DNA from: Rhizobium sp. CF080 | GTDB lineage: Bacteria > Pseudomonadota > Alphaproteobacteria > Rhizobiales > Rhizobiaceae | DNA: 64,000 nucleotides | Direction: 5' to 3' | Assembly: GCF_000282095.2 (NCBI RefSeq) | Contig: NZ_AKKC02000011.1 | Coordinates: 186,001-250,000 of the forward strand | Shown: positions 51,663 through 60,050 of the stretch, in pieces | How positions within the stretch are numbered: position 1 is the stretch's first letter | How the letters are laid out: every line of letters begins with the position of its first letter | Program-made: the position numbers and the translations under genes | The notes under the pieces: model-generated | What the model was told of the DNA's origin: nothing | What the model saw: the letters and a program-made list of their open reading frames with translations, nothing else | Database searches by the model: none

Positions 51663-53096
51663 TTAGGCGAGCGTATAAGCCGTCTTCACTACGGTGAAGA
51701 ATTCGGCGGCATACTTGCCCTGTTCGCGCGGACCGAAGGACGAGGCCTTGCGGCCACCGAAAGGCACGTGGAAATCGACGCCCGCCGTCGGCAGGTTGAC
51801 CATGACCATGCCGGCCTCGGAATTGCGCTTGAAGTGGGTGGCATGCTTGAGGCTGGTGGTGGCAATGCCGGCCGACAGGCCGAACGGCGTGTCGTTGGCG
51901 GTTGCCAGCGCTTCCTCGTAGTTCTTCACCCGGATGACCGATGCGACCGGGCCAAAAATCTCTTCGCGGGAAATGCGCATCTGGTTGGTCGCTTCGGTGA
52001 ACAGCGTCGGCTGGAGGTAAAAGCCGGGCGTATCGCGCTTTACGAGTTCGCCGCCGAAGGCGAGCTTGGCGCCTTCCGACTTGCCGATGTCGATATAATC
52101 GGTGTCCTGCTTCAGCTGCTTGTCGTCGACGACCGGGCCGATATGGCTGCCTGCCTTCATGGCGTTGTCGACATTGAGGCCTTGCAGCCGCTCCGTCAGC
52201 GCCGCGACGAACTTGTCGTGGATGCCCTCCGTCACGATCAGGCGCGAGGACGCGGTGCAGCGCTGGCCGGTCGAGAAGAAGCCGGAATTGGCGGCCGCTT
52301 CGACGGCGACGCCCAGATCCGCGTCGTCAAGGATGACCATCGGGTTCTTGCCGCCCATTTCGAGCTGGAACTTGCGGTTATGCTCGATCGAGGCAAGTGC
52401 GACGCGTTTTCCCGTGCCGGTGGAGCCGGTAAACGTGATGCCGGCGAGGTCCGGGCTGTCGAGCATGGCCTGGCCGACGACCGAGCCGCGGCCCATGACG
52501 AGGTTCAGCACGCCCTTCGGCAGACCAGCGCGATGCAGGATGTCGACGATCGCCCAGGCGCAGCCCGGCACGAGATCGGCGGGCTTGAAGACGACCGTGT
52601 TGCCGTAGCAGAGCGCCGGAGCAATCTTCCAGGCCGGGATGGCGATCGGGAAATTCCAGGGCGTGATGATGCCGATGACACCGAGCGGCTCGCGGGTGAT
52701 CTCGACGCCGATGTTCGGGCGGGCGGACGGCACCATTTCACCGGTCAGGCGCAGCGCTTCGCCGGCAAAGAAATCAAAAATCTGGGCGGCACGGGTGACT
52801 TCGCCAATCGCTTCGGGAAGGATCTTGCCTTCCTCGCGGGCGAGAAGTGTGCCGAGTTCTTCCTTGCGGGCGAGGATTTCGTCGGAGGTCTTTCTCAGGA
52901 TTGCGTGGCGCTCGAGAATGCCGGAGCGCGACCAGGCCGGGAAGGCGGCCTTGGCGGCTGCGATTGCCTGCTTTGCATCCTCGGCGCTGCCTTGGGCATA
53001 CATGCCCACGACATCATTCGTGTCGGAGGGATTGATGTTCTTGGAAGCGTCTGAGCCGACCCATTCGCCGGCGATCAGGTTCTGGTAGATGGTCAT
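51663..53096 (-). CDS. 2-oxoglutarate semialdehyde dehydrogenase (ALDH family)
   Basis: A 477-residue NAD(P)-dependent aldehyde dehydrogenase with the cofactor segment FTGSTGTGKRVA, general base Glu246 (LEMGGKNP) and nucleophile Cys280 (GQRCTASSR). It closely resembles the KGSADH group. As last gene of the uronate operon it should oxidise the KdgD product to 2-oxoglutarate, feeding the TCA cycle. The same activity would also finish the arabinonate-type pathway at 12671-16200. Confidence 0.88.
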   Translation of the reverse strand: MTIYQNLIAGEWVGSDASKNINPSDTNDVVGMYAQGSAEDAKQAIAAAKAAFPAWSRSGILERHAILRKTSDEILARKEELGTLLAREEGKILPEAIGEVTRAAQIFDFFAGEALRLTGEMVPSARPNIGVEITREPLGVIGIITPWNFPIAIPAWKIAPALCYGNTVVFKPADLVPGCAWAIVDILHRAGLPKGVLNLVMGRGSVVGQAMLDSPDLAGITFTGSTGTGKRVALASIEHNRKFQLEMGGKNPMVILDDADLGVAVEAAANSGFFSTGQRCTASSRLIVTEGIHDKFVAALTERLQGLNVDNAMKAGSHIGPVVDDKQLKQDTDYIDIGKSEGAKLAFGGELVKRDTPGFYLQPTLFTEATNQMRISREEIFGPVASVIRVKNYEEALATANDTPFGLSAGIATTSLKHATHFKRNSEAGMVMVNLPTAGVDFHVPFGGRKASSFGPREQGKYAAEFFTVVKTAYTLA

Positions 53097-53118
53097 GGAC
53101 CTCTCCTTTCATGTGAAA

Positions 53119-53140
53119 GGTCCCGCCATAGTGCGGGACC
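53119..53140 (-). other. Hairpin between dctM and the aldehyde dehydrogenase gene
   Basis: Perfect 8-bp stem (GGTCCCGC at 53119-53126, GCGGGACC at 53133-53140) with a 6-nt loop in the 68-bp gap. On the minus strand no U-tract follows, so it is more likely an mRNA-stability element than a terminator. Confidence 0.45.
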
Positions 53141-53164
53141 GTCAGATAAAGCTTGTTCAGCCGC

Positions 53165-54445
53165 TCACTTGAAAACGCTTGGCAGCCAGAGCGACAGGGC
53201 AGGGATGTAAGTCACGAGCAGCAATACTGCGATGCTGGCTCCGAAGAAAGGCCAGATCGTGCGCATCGCTTCACGTATCGTGATGCCGCCGACCGCGCAA
53301 CTGACGAAGAGCACGGTTCCGACCGGCGGCGTGTTGAGTCCGATGCCGGCATTCAGGATCATGATGACGCCGAAATGGACCGGATCGATGCCGAAGGCCT
53401 TTACGACAGGCAGCAGGATCGGCGTCGCAATTATGACCATCGGCGCCATGTCCATGAACGTGCCGAGGACCAGCAGGATGATGTTGATCATCAGCAGCAC
53501 GATGATCGGGTTGTCCGAGATCGCTCCGATCGCCGCGATGATCAGCGTCTGGACCTGCAGGAAAGCCATCAGCCAGCCGAAGGCAGCGGCGGTACCGATC
53601 ACCAGCAGCACCATTGCGGTGGTGCGCACGGCGCCCATGACGGCCTCGACAAAACCGTCCCAGTTCAGCTCGCGATAGACGAGCATGGCGACGAGGAAGG
53701 CGTAGAGTACCGCAATGCAGGAGCTTTCCGTTGCCGTGAACACGCCGGAGCGGACGCCGCCGAAGATGATGGCGATCAGCAGGATGCCCGGCAGCGAGGC
53801 CAGAAAGTAATAACCGACACGGGCAAAGCCCGGGAAGGGGTCGGCCGGGTATCCACGTTTGACGGCAACCCACCAGGCGGTGACCATCAGGGCTGCAGCC
53901 AGCAGCAGGCCGGGAATGATGCCGGCGGTGAAGAGATCGGCGACCGAGACGTTGCCGCCGGCGGCGATCGAATAGAGGATCATGTTGTGCGAAGGCGGGA
54001 TCATCAGCGCGATGATGGCGGCGTTGGCCGTCACGTTGACCGCGTAGTCTCGGTCGTAACCGCGCGCAGCCATTTGCGGGATCATCAATCCGCCGACGGC
54101 GGATGCATCCGCCACGGCCGAGCCGGAAATGCCACCGAACAGGGTGGAGGCTACGACGTTGACCTGACCGAGGCCACCGCGCATGTGGCCGACGAGGCCG
54201 GCTGCAAAGCGGATCAGGCGAACCGCGATGCCGCCGCGTACCATGAGGTCGCCGGCGAAGATGAAGAACGGGATCGCCATCATGGCGAAGACGTTCATGC
54301 CGGAGTTGAGCTGCTGAAAGACGACGATCGGCGGCAGGCCCATGTAGAGGACCGTCGCGAAGGATGCGATGCCGAGGCAGAAAGCGATCGGCATGCCGAT
54401 CAGCATGAGGAGGGTAAAGGAACCGAAAAGAATGGCGTAGGCCAT
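53165..54445 (-). CDS. dctM: TRAP transporter large permease (DctM type)
   Basis: A 426-residue inner-membrane carrier subunit with about twelve membrane segments. Family motifs include PFFIFAGDLM, GGISGSAVADASAVGG and IPPSHNMI. It uses an ion gradient with the DctP and DctQ proteins encoded upstream. The ATG at 54445 overlaps the dctQ stop by one base. The substrate is inferred to be galacturonate or another uronate from the operon. Confidence 0.94.
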   Translation of the reverse strand: MAYAILFGSFTLLMLIGMPIAFCLGIASFATVLYMGLPPIVVFQQLNSGMNVFAMMAIPFFIFAGDLMVRGGIAVRLIRFAAGLVGHMRGGLGQVNVVASTLFGGISGSAVADASAVGGLMIPQMAARGYDRDYAVNVTANAAIIALMIPPSHNMILYSIAAGGNVSVADLFTAGIIPGLLLAAALMVTAWWVAVKRGYPADPFPGFARVGYYFLASLPGILLIAIIFGGVRSGVFTATESSCIAVLYAFLVAMLVYRELNWDGFVEAVMGAVRTTAMVLLVIGTAAAFGWLMAFLQVQTLIIAAIGAISDNPIIVLLMINIILLVLGTFMDMAPMVIIATPILLPVVKAFGIDPVHFGVIMILNAGIGLNTPPVGTVLFVSCAVGGITIREAMRTIWPFFGASIAVLLLVTYIPALSLWLPSVFK

Positions 54446-54966
54446 TAAGCAGCCTCCTGCACGAGGACGTCGGCAGCAATTTCTTCGCCGATGGCGACGT
54501 CGACGAAGCGCTCCAGAGCAAAAAGGGAAATCATGGCGCCGCCGACGATCATCGGGAAGAAGTCCGTGCCACCCGGCCAGCCGAGGACCGGAATGGTCGC
54601 CGACCACGTACCCATGGCGAGCAGCGTCGAATAATAGGCCATGCCTATGCCGAACAGCACGATCAGGCCGAGGCTCAGGAGGTCCATGGCTTTCTGGATT
54701 GCCGGCGGCATGACGTAGCGGACGATATCGAGCCCGAGATGAACGCTCTCACGCACGCCGACGGCGGCGCCGAGCATGATGAACCAGGACATCAGATAGA
54801 GCGACAGCGGTTCGGACCAGCTGGGCGAGTCGTTCAGGATGTAGCGGCCGAACACTTGCCAGCCGACAATGAGGGTCATGGCGATGATGCCGATGCCGGC
54901 GATGTAAAGCGATATACGGCTAAGCCCGCCCAGGAAGGGCTTTATGGCCAGCATGACGTTCCTCAT
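54445..54966 (-). CDS. dctQ: TRAP transporter small permease (DctQ type)
   Basis: A 173-residue membrane protein with four hydrophobic segments and the family motif QVFGRYILNDSPSWSEPLS. The start at 54966 follows GGGAGGACAGGATC; the ATG at 55008 lies in the terminator-like hairpin region. Translationally coupled to dctM. Confidence 0.92.
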   Translation of the reverse strand: MRNVMLAIKPFLGGLSRISLYIAGIGIIAMTLIVGWQVFGRYILNDSPSWSEPLSLYLMSWFIMLGAAVGVRESVHLGLDIVRYVMPPAIQKAMDLLSLGLIVLFGIGMAYYSTLLAMGTWSATIPVLGWPGGTDFFPMIVGGAMISLFALERFVDVAIGEEIAADVLVQEAA

Positions 54967-54982
54967 GATCCTGTCCTCCCCA

Positions 54983-54999
54983 CGGCAGCGAGGCTGCCG
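54983..54999 (-). other. Small hairpin upstream of dctQ
   Basis: Inverted repeat CGGCAGC-GAG-GCTGCCG just before the dctQ ribosome binding site and after the terminator-like element. It could affect dctQ translation. Confidence 0.35.
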
Positions 55000-55005
55000 G
55001 ATATG

Positions 55006-55041
55006 CAAAAAAAGACCGGCCCTCTTGGCGAGGGCCGGTCT
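55006..55041 (-). terminator. Intrinsic terminator/attenuator after dctP
   Basis: On the minus strand a perfect 12-bp stem (55041-55030 with 55024-55013), a 5-nt loop and a run of T residues (positions 55013-55007 are A on the plus strand). It lies 10 bp after the dctP stop, within the operon, and should make dctP transcripts more abundant than dctQM. Confidence 0.88.
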
Positions 55042-55050
55042 CCTATGGGC

Positions 55051-56022
55051 TTACTTGACCGCCTGGATCTGTTCCAGCAGAGCCTTCTGCTTCGGATCGG
55101 TGACGAACTTGTCGTAGACCGGCTTCATGACAGCCGAGAACTCGTCCTTGTTGACCTTGATGACGTTGGCGCCGCCGGCACGGACCTTCGCTTCCGAGGT
55201 CTTTTCGCGAGCCGTCCAGAGTTCGCGCATCTTGCCGACCGAATCCTTGGCTGCCTGGCGGATGACCTTCTGGTCTTCCGGGGTCAGCTTGTCCCAGGAA
55301 ATCTTGGACATGACCAGGATTTCCGGGTTCAGCGAATGCTCGGTCAGGGTGTAGTTCTTGGCGACTTCGAAGTGACGGGCCGATTCATAGGACGGCCAGT
55401 TGTTTTCAGCACCATCGACCACGCCGGTTTCGAGCGACGAATAGACTTCGCCCATCGGCATCGGGGTCGGGTTGGCGCCGAAGGCCTGCATCATGGCGAT
55501 CCACAGGTCTGACTGCTGGACGCGGATCTTCATGCCCTTCAGGTCGGCGAGCTTCTGGATCGGCTTCTTGGTGGTGTAGAAGGAACGCGCACCGGAATCG
55601 TAATACGCGAGACCGATCAGGCCGTGCTTTTCGAAGGCGGCGAGGATCTGGTCGCCGATCGGGCCGTCGACGACCTTGTGCATATGGTCGGTCGAACGGA
55701 ACAGGAAGGGCAGGCCAAGAACGGTGGTTTCCGGCACCAGGTTATTGAACGGTGCGGCATTGACGCGGTTAAAATCGATGACGCCGAAACGGGTCTGTTC
55801 GATCGTGTCCTTTTCCTGGCCGAGAACCGAGTTGTTCATCACCTGGATCTTGATGCGGCCATTGGTGCGCTGGGAGACCAGTTCGCCCATGTATTTGACG
55901 GCATCGACGGTCGGATAACCGTCCGGATGGATGTCAGCGGAACGCAGGGTAACCTGCGCGTTGGCGGCGGTCGCGCCCAGTGCGAGACCGAGTGCAAGGC
56001 CGAGCAGTTTCGTCAGTTTCAT
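55051..56022 (-). CDS. dctP: TRAP transporter periplasmic binding protein (DctP type)
   Basis: A 323-residue binding protein with signal peptide MKLTKLLGLALGLALG...ANA, cleaved before QVTLRSA. Family blocks are MKIRVQQSDLWIAMMQAFGANPTPM (containing the carboxylate-binding arginine) and VVDGAENNWPSYESARHFE. GGAGGAGAAC precedes the ATG. It should capture a hexuronate, given the enzymes of the operon. Confidence 0.94.
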   Translation of the reverse strand: MKLTKLLGLALGLALGATAANAQVTLRSADIHPDGYPTVDAVKYMGELVSQRTNGRIKIQVMNNSVLGQEKDTIEQTRFGVIDFNRVNAAPFNNLVPETTVLGLPFLFRSTDHMHKVVDGPIGDQILAAFEKHGLIGLAYYDSGARSFYTTKKPIQKLADLKGMKIRVQQSDLWIAMMQAFGANPTPMPMGEVYSSLETGVVDGAENNWPSYESARHFEVAKNYTLTEHSLNPEILVMSKISWDKLTPEDQKVIRQAAKDSVGKMRELWTAREKTSEAKVRAGGANVIKVNKDEFSAVMKPVYDKFVTDPKQKALLEQIQAVK

Positions 56023-56073
56023 GTTGTTCTCCTCCGTTGTTCGCCGGCGCCTCCACGCGCCGGTCGTTTGGTA

Positions 56074-56955
56074 TCAGTCTCCTGCGGCCGCCCAGGCGGG
56101 CAGGCCGTAAAGTTCCTCGGGGTTTTTCACGAGCGCGAGCTGGCGTGCCGGGTCGTCCGGGAGCCAGCCGAGCACGGTATCGGTCAGCGCTGCGTCGTCC
56201 GGATAATCGGCCTGTTCGCGGGCGAGGTTGTGCGGCCAGTTGGTGCCCCAGATGATGCGCTCCGGTGCATAGGCTGCAATTGCGCGGGCGACGGCGGCGA
56301 CGTCCTTATAGTCTGGGCCGCCGGCCTTCGAGGATTCGTAGACGCCGGCGAATTTGAACCAGCATTTGCCGCCGTCGATCAGCCGCTTGACGGATGCTAT
56401 CTGCGGGCTATCCGGCGTAACGCCTGCAAAGAACTTGCCGTGATGGTCGAAGACCCAGCGCGATTTCAGTTTTGCGAGCCGGACCTCGTGATCGAGAATG
56501 TTGCTGCCGTCGAACTGGACCGCGAGCATCCAGCCCTGGGAGGCTGCCTTGCCATCGACGGCTTCGAGTTCGCTGAGGTTCACTGCGCCGCCGGGCAGAT
56601 CCATGATCCGGGCGCCGACATTGCCGGCTGCGGAAAGGCGCTCCAATTCGGCGTCCGACGTGGTGCTATCGATGACGCAGACGCCGCGGGCGATCGAGCC
56701 GAATTCTGCAAGGCAGGCGTTGAGATTGGAATTGTCGCGCTGCTGGGCATTGCCTTGGGTGACGATGACCCGATCGATGCCGAGCCAGCGCATGAATTCA
56801 AGATACTGGGCGGGTGTCGGCAGATCCCCTGCGGGCAAGCCGGGACCGCCGGGCAGGGAGGGAAAGCCCGGCAGATAAGCATGTATCTGCGTATCGACCG
56901 CGCCCTTCGGCAGTCTGGTCTTGGGAGGATTGCCGGAAAGGGTGCGGACGAGCAT
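56074..56955 (-). CDS. gli: D-galactarolactone isomerase (amidohydrolase superfamily)
   Basis: Converts galactaro-1,5-lactone, the Udh product, to the 1,4-lactone used by Gci. The 293-residue TIM-barrel protein of the COG3618 group starts KGAVDTQIHAYLPGFPSLPGG and contains VFDHHGKFF and IIWGTNWPHN, like the Agrobacterium enzyme (292 residues as I recall). The ATG at 56955 overlaps the gci stop by one base, fixing the start. Longer frames run into gci. Confidence 0.88.
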   Translation of the reverse strand: MLVRTLSGNPPKTRLPKGAVDTQIHAYLPGFPSLPGGPGLPAGDLPTPAQYLEFMRWLGIDRVIVTQGNAQQRDNSNLNACLAEFGSIARGVCVIDSTTSDAELERLSAAGNVGARIMDLPGGAVNLSELEAVDGKAASQGWMLAVQFDGSNILDHEVRLAKLKSRWVFDHHGKFFAGVTPDSPQIASVKRLIDGGKCWFKFAGVYESSKAGGPDYKDVAAVARAIAAYAPERIIWGTNWPHNLAREQADYPDDAALTDTVLGWLPDDPARQLALVKNPEELYGLPAWAAAGD

Positions 56956-58091
56956 CAGATATCTCCCATGCGGAATTCTTTGAGCGCATCGCGGTTGATC
57001 TCGATCCCAAGGCCGGGGCCGTTCGGGATCTGCACCACGCCGCGCTCGTGTTCGATCGGGGTTTTGATCACCGCCTGACGGAACGGATTGTGGGTACGGT
57101 CGAATTCGAGGATCGGTTCGATCGGATTGACGCGAACCGGGCTCGGGATCATCGCCGCCATGAACTGCAATGCGGCGGCAATATGCACAGCGGTGCCCCA
57201 GACATGTGGCACGACGCGGATGCCGTGAAGCGCTGCCATATCGGCAACGCGCTTGGCTTCGGTAAAGCCGCCGACACCGGCAAGGTCGGGCTGGAGGATA
57301 TCGACGGCCCGGGTTTCCACCGGCTCGCGCATTCCCCAGCGGCTGTGCCAAGTCTCGCCGCCGGCGACCGGGATCGGCTGGCGGGCACGCACTTCGCGAT
57401 AGGCGGCGAGCTGTTCCGGTACGACGGGTTCCTCGAACCAGTCGATCTTGAGTTCCGCAGCGGCCTGGCCGAATCTGATGGCCTCGATGGCGTCATAACC
57501 ATGGTTGGCATCGACCATCAGGTGCATGTCGGAGCCGACGGCATCGCGCACGGCGCGGATGACGCGCAGATCTTCCTCGACACCGAAGCCGATCTTGATC
57601 TTGCTGGCGTGAAAACCCTCTTCCCAATAGCGGGCGACATCCGTCGCATTGTCCTCGACGCGATCGACGCCGTCGCGCTTGAAGCTGCCGGTCGCATAGG
57701 CCTTGACGCTCTCCCGGAACCGACCGCCGAGCAGGATGGAGACCGGCACGCCGAAATGTTTGCCCTTGATATCCCAGAGCGCGATGTCGATGCCAGAAAG
57801 TGCGGTGACGGCAAGGCCACGCTGGCCCTGGTCGCGCAGGGCGTTATAAAGCCGCGCCCAGATCTTTTCGGTCTCGAGCGGGTTTTCGCCGATCAGCCAG
57901 TTCGCATAGGTCGCGACCACGGCGGCATTCGGCCGGGCTGGGCCGAGGCATTCGCCCCAGCCGATCGTGCCGTCATCGCACTCGATCTCGACGAGCACAT
58001 GGGCGCGGCGATCGAAGCGCATCGAGGCGCTTTCGAAGGCGACGTCGAGCCTGTGTTCGAGGAGATGGGTGCGAACGGAAGCGATCTTCAT
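56955..58091 (-). CDS. gci: D-galactarolactone cycloisomerase
   Basis: Opens galactaro-1,4-lactone to 3-deoxy-2-keto-hexarate. The 378 residues equal the length of Agrobacterium Gci, and the sequence looks like a close homolog (RAHVLVEIECDDGT, GPARPNAAVV, NALRDQGQRGL, MEFDRTHNPFRQAV-like end). Active-site residues of the enolase superfamily are K164 and K166 (ASKIKIGFG), D194 (VDANHGY), E220 (FEEPVV), E246 (GGETWH) and H296 (VPHVWGT). It lies 4 bp after kdgD. Confidence 0.93.
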   Translation of the reverse strand: MKIASVRTHLLEHRLDVAFESASMRFDRRAHVLVEIECDDGTIGWGECLGPARPNAAVVATYANWLIGENPLETEKIWARLYNALRDQGQRGLAVTALSGIDIALWDIKGKHFGVPVSILLGGRFRESVKAYATGSFKRDGVDRVEDNATDVARYWEEGFHASKIKIGFGVEEDLRVIRAVRDAVGSDMHLMVDANHGYDAIEAIRFGQAAAELKIDWFEEPVVPEQLAAYREVRARQPIPVAGGETWHSRWGMREPVETRAVDILQPDLAGVGGFTEAKRVADMAALHGIRVVPHVWGTAVHIAAALQFMAAMIPSPVRVNPIEPILEFDRTHNPFRQAVIKTPIEHERGVVQIPNGPGLGIEINRDALKEFRMGDI

Positions 58092-58095
58092 GGGA

Positions 58096-59004
58096 TCACC
58101 GCTTCCAGGGGCCGATGAGCTTCAGGAGCATGTCTTCTTCTTCCGCCGTCAGGTCGTCGAGCGGCGGGCGTACCTTGCCGGCGTCGAAACCCTGCAGGCG
58201 AACGCCGGCCTTGATGGCCGAGACGGCATAACCCTTGCGGCGGTTGCGGATCGCCATGAAGGGATAGAAGAAGTCCTTGAGGATCTCCTCGCAGCGGGCG
58301 CGGTTGCCGGCACGGAGCGACTTGTAGAAGTCGACGGCCAGACCCGGCACGAAGTTGAAGACCGCCGAGGAATAGGTGGTGAAGCCGGCACCGAGATAGG
58401 CTTCGGCAAAGAGTTCGGCCGTCGGCATGCCGCCGAGATACATCAGCCGGTCGCCCATCGTGGCGGTGATCTGTCGGACAAGCCCGATATCGCCGCTGCC
58501 GTCCTTGAAGCCGATCAGGTTCGGGCATTCGTCGCAAAGGCGCTTCAGCGTGTCGACGGCCAGAATCGAGTTGTCGCGGTTATAGACCATGACGCCGATG
58601 CCCACCGACTGGCAGATGCGCTTCACATGCTGGTAGAGGCCTTCCTGCGGCGCATCGATCATGTAATGCGGCAGCAGCAGGATACCGTCGGCACCGGCCT
58701 TTTCGACCGCGCGGGCCATTTCGACGCCGACATGGGTGCCGAAACCGCAGCCGGAGACGATCGCGGTCTTGCCGGCGGCTTCCTTGGCGGCGGAAACAAT
58801 GCCGGGAACTTCGTTGGGAGACAGCGAGAAGAATTCGCCCGTGCCGCCGGCGGCAAACAGGACCGGTGCGTCGAAGCCCGACAGCCACTCCACATGGCGG
58901 CGATAGCTTTCCGGCTGGAACTGGCCTTCCTTGTCGAAATGGGTGACGGGAAAAGACAGCAGGCCGGCACCAAGTGCGACCTTGATTTCTTCAGGCGTCA
59001 TCAT
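58096..59004 (-). CDS. kdgD: 5-dehydro-4-deoxyglucarate dehydratase
   Basis: Dehydrates and decarboxylates the Gci product to 2-oxoglutarate semialdehyde and CO2. The 302-residue DHDPS-family enzyme has the Schiff-base Lys167 (LIGFKDGSGD), Tyr141 (VMVYNRDN) and entry motif FAAGGTGEFFSL. A tandem ATG-ATG start follows AAAGGAAATCC. It is first enzyme gene after the GntR regulator on the same strand. Confidence 0.92.
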   Translation of the reverse strand: MMTPEEIKVALGAGLLSFPVTHFDKEGQFQPESYRRHVEWLSGFDAPVLFAAGGTGEFFSLSPNEVPGIVSAAKEAAGKTAIVSGCGFGTHVGVEMARAVEKAGADGILLLPHYMIDAPQEGLYQHVKRICQSVGIGVMVYNRDNSILAVDTLKRLCDECPNLIGFKDGSGDIGLVRQITATMGDRLMYLGGMPTAELFAEAYLGAGFTTYSSAVFNFVPGLAVDFYKSLRAGNRARCEEILKDFFYPFMAIRNRRKGYAVSAIKAGVRLQGFDAGKVRPPLDDLTAEEEDMLLKLIGPWKR

Positions 59005-59041
59005 GCGGATTTCCTTTGTAAGCGTCTCCTCCAGACAAAAA

Positions 59042-59072
59042 TTGTCGTACAGGTTGTGCTGACTTATGTCAA
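59042..59072. promoter_or_regulatory. Candidate GntR sites before kdgD
   Basis: TTGTCGTACAG (59042-59052) and, in the opposite sense, TTGACATAAGT (59072 to 59062), 20 bp apart, in the 72-bp gap between gntR and kdgD. They share TTGWCRTANR with the sites upstream of udh and gntR. Confidence 0.4.
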
Positions 59073-59076
59073 CAAG

Positions 59077-59829
59077 TCATCTTACAGATTCGCGGAGCTC
59101 GCGGAGCAGGGTGCGATAGCGCAGCTGCGCACCCCGCAGATGCCGGCGCATGGCGTCGCGGGCGCGGTCTTCGTCACCATCGGAAATCGCCACCACGATG
59201 GCGTTGTGCTCTTCATCGAGCAGCTTGATATAGGTCGCCTGGTCGGCCTCCGAATCGTCCGGGCGCAAGGCTGCGCGCGGGATCAGGCTGCGGCCGATCA
59301 TCGTCAGGAACTCGCGGAAGCGGGGATTGTTGGTCGCCTCGGCGATCGCCAGATGCAGCGCGAAATCCGCCTCGCTGGTCGGCTTTGCCGCCTCGAGACA
59401 GGCCCGGACCGCATAATGACGATCGAGGATGACCTCTTCCTGCGCGGGCGAGCGACGAAGTGCGGCGAGGCCGGCGGCCTCGACTTCGACCGCGGTTCGG
59501 AGCTCCAGGAGCTCGATCATCGAGGATACGCGGGCAAGATCGATGTTCGAGAGGGACAGCATCACCGGCTGAGCGGCACTCGATGGCTCCAGCACAAAGA
59601 CGCCGGCGCCCTGGCGGGCCTCCACCAACCGGTCGGCGCGCAGCGATGCGATCGCCTCGCGCACGACGGTGCGGCTGACGCCATGTGCCTCGGTCAGCTG
59701 CGCTTCGCTCGGCAGGCGCGAGCCCGGCGGAAACTGGCCTGCCGCGATCGCTTGGCGCAGCGTCTCTCCGAGGCGGGAAACAAGCGTCCTCGATCCCCTG
59801 CCGGTATCGAGTCTGGTTTCAACGCTCAT
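59077..59829 (-). CDS. GntR-family regulator of uronate catabolism (FCD subfamily)
   Basis: A 250-residue regulator with winged helix (about 15-80, FPPGSRLPSEAQLTEAHGVSRTVVREAI) and FCD domain (about 95-235, FALHLAIAEATNNPRFREFL). GGGAGGAATGA precedes the ATG. It heads the minus-strand operon of kdgD, gci, gli, dctPQM and the aldehyde dehydrogenase and is divergent from udh. Its effector is likely galacturonate, galactarate or a keto-deoxy intermediate. Confidence 0.9.
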   Translation of the reverse strand: MSVETRLDTGRGSRTLVSRLGETLRQAIAAGQFPPGSRLPSEAQLTEAHGVSRTVVREAIASLRADRLVEARQGAGVFVLEPSSAAQPVMLSLSNIDLARVSSMIELLELRTAVEVEAAGLAALRRSPAQEEVILDRHYAVRACLEAAKPTSEADFALHLAIAEATNNPRFREFLTMIGRSLIPRAALRPDDSEADQATYIKLLDEEHNAIVVAISDGDEDRARDAMRRHLRGAQLRYRTLLRELRESVR

Positions 59830-59884
59830 TCATTCCTCCCTATGCGGTGTCCCTGCTCGGCGGCGCATCACACTATGGCGTCAA

Positions 59885-59983
59885 CTCGTATGTCAAGCTG
59901 AGCGGCCGCGCCAAACCGGCCCCGACTTGTTGACCGAGCTTTCTCAACATGTATGATAAGTATTGACGCTTGTCACGAACAAG
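59885..59983. promoter_or_regulatory. Divergent gntR/udh control region with candidate GntR sites
   Basis: TTGACATACGAG (minus, 59896 to 59885) and TTATCATACAT (minus, 59959 to 59949) resemble the kdgD sites. An inverted repeat CTTGT-CACGA-ACAAG lies at 59969-59983, overlapping the end of a TTGACG box (59963-59968). Confidence 0.4.
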
Positions 59984-60050
59984 TTGGCTGGCAAACCGGC
60001 CAATGAACTGGATTGCCGCGGTCGACGGGCCGCTTTCGGAGGATGATTTC

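Noticed and set aside
57967..59901. Open frame of 644 codons on the plus strand
   Set aside because: It is antisense to kdgD and the GntR gene. Shadow frame without motifs.
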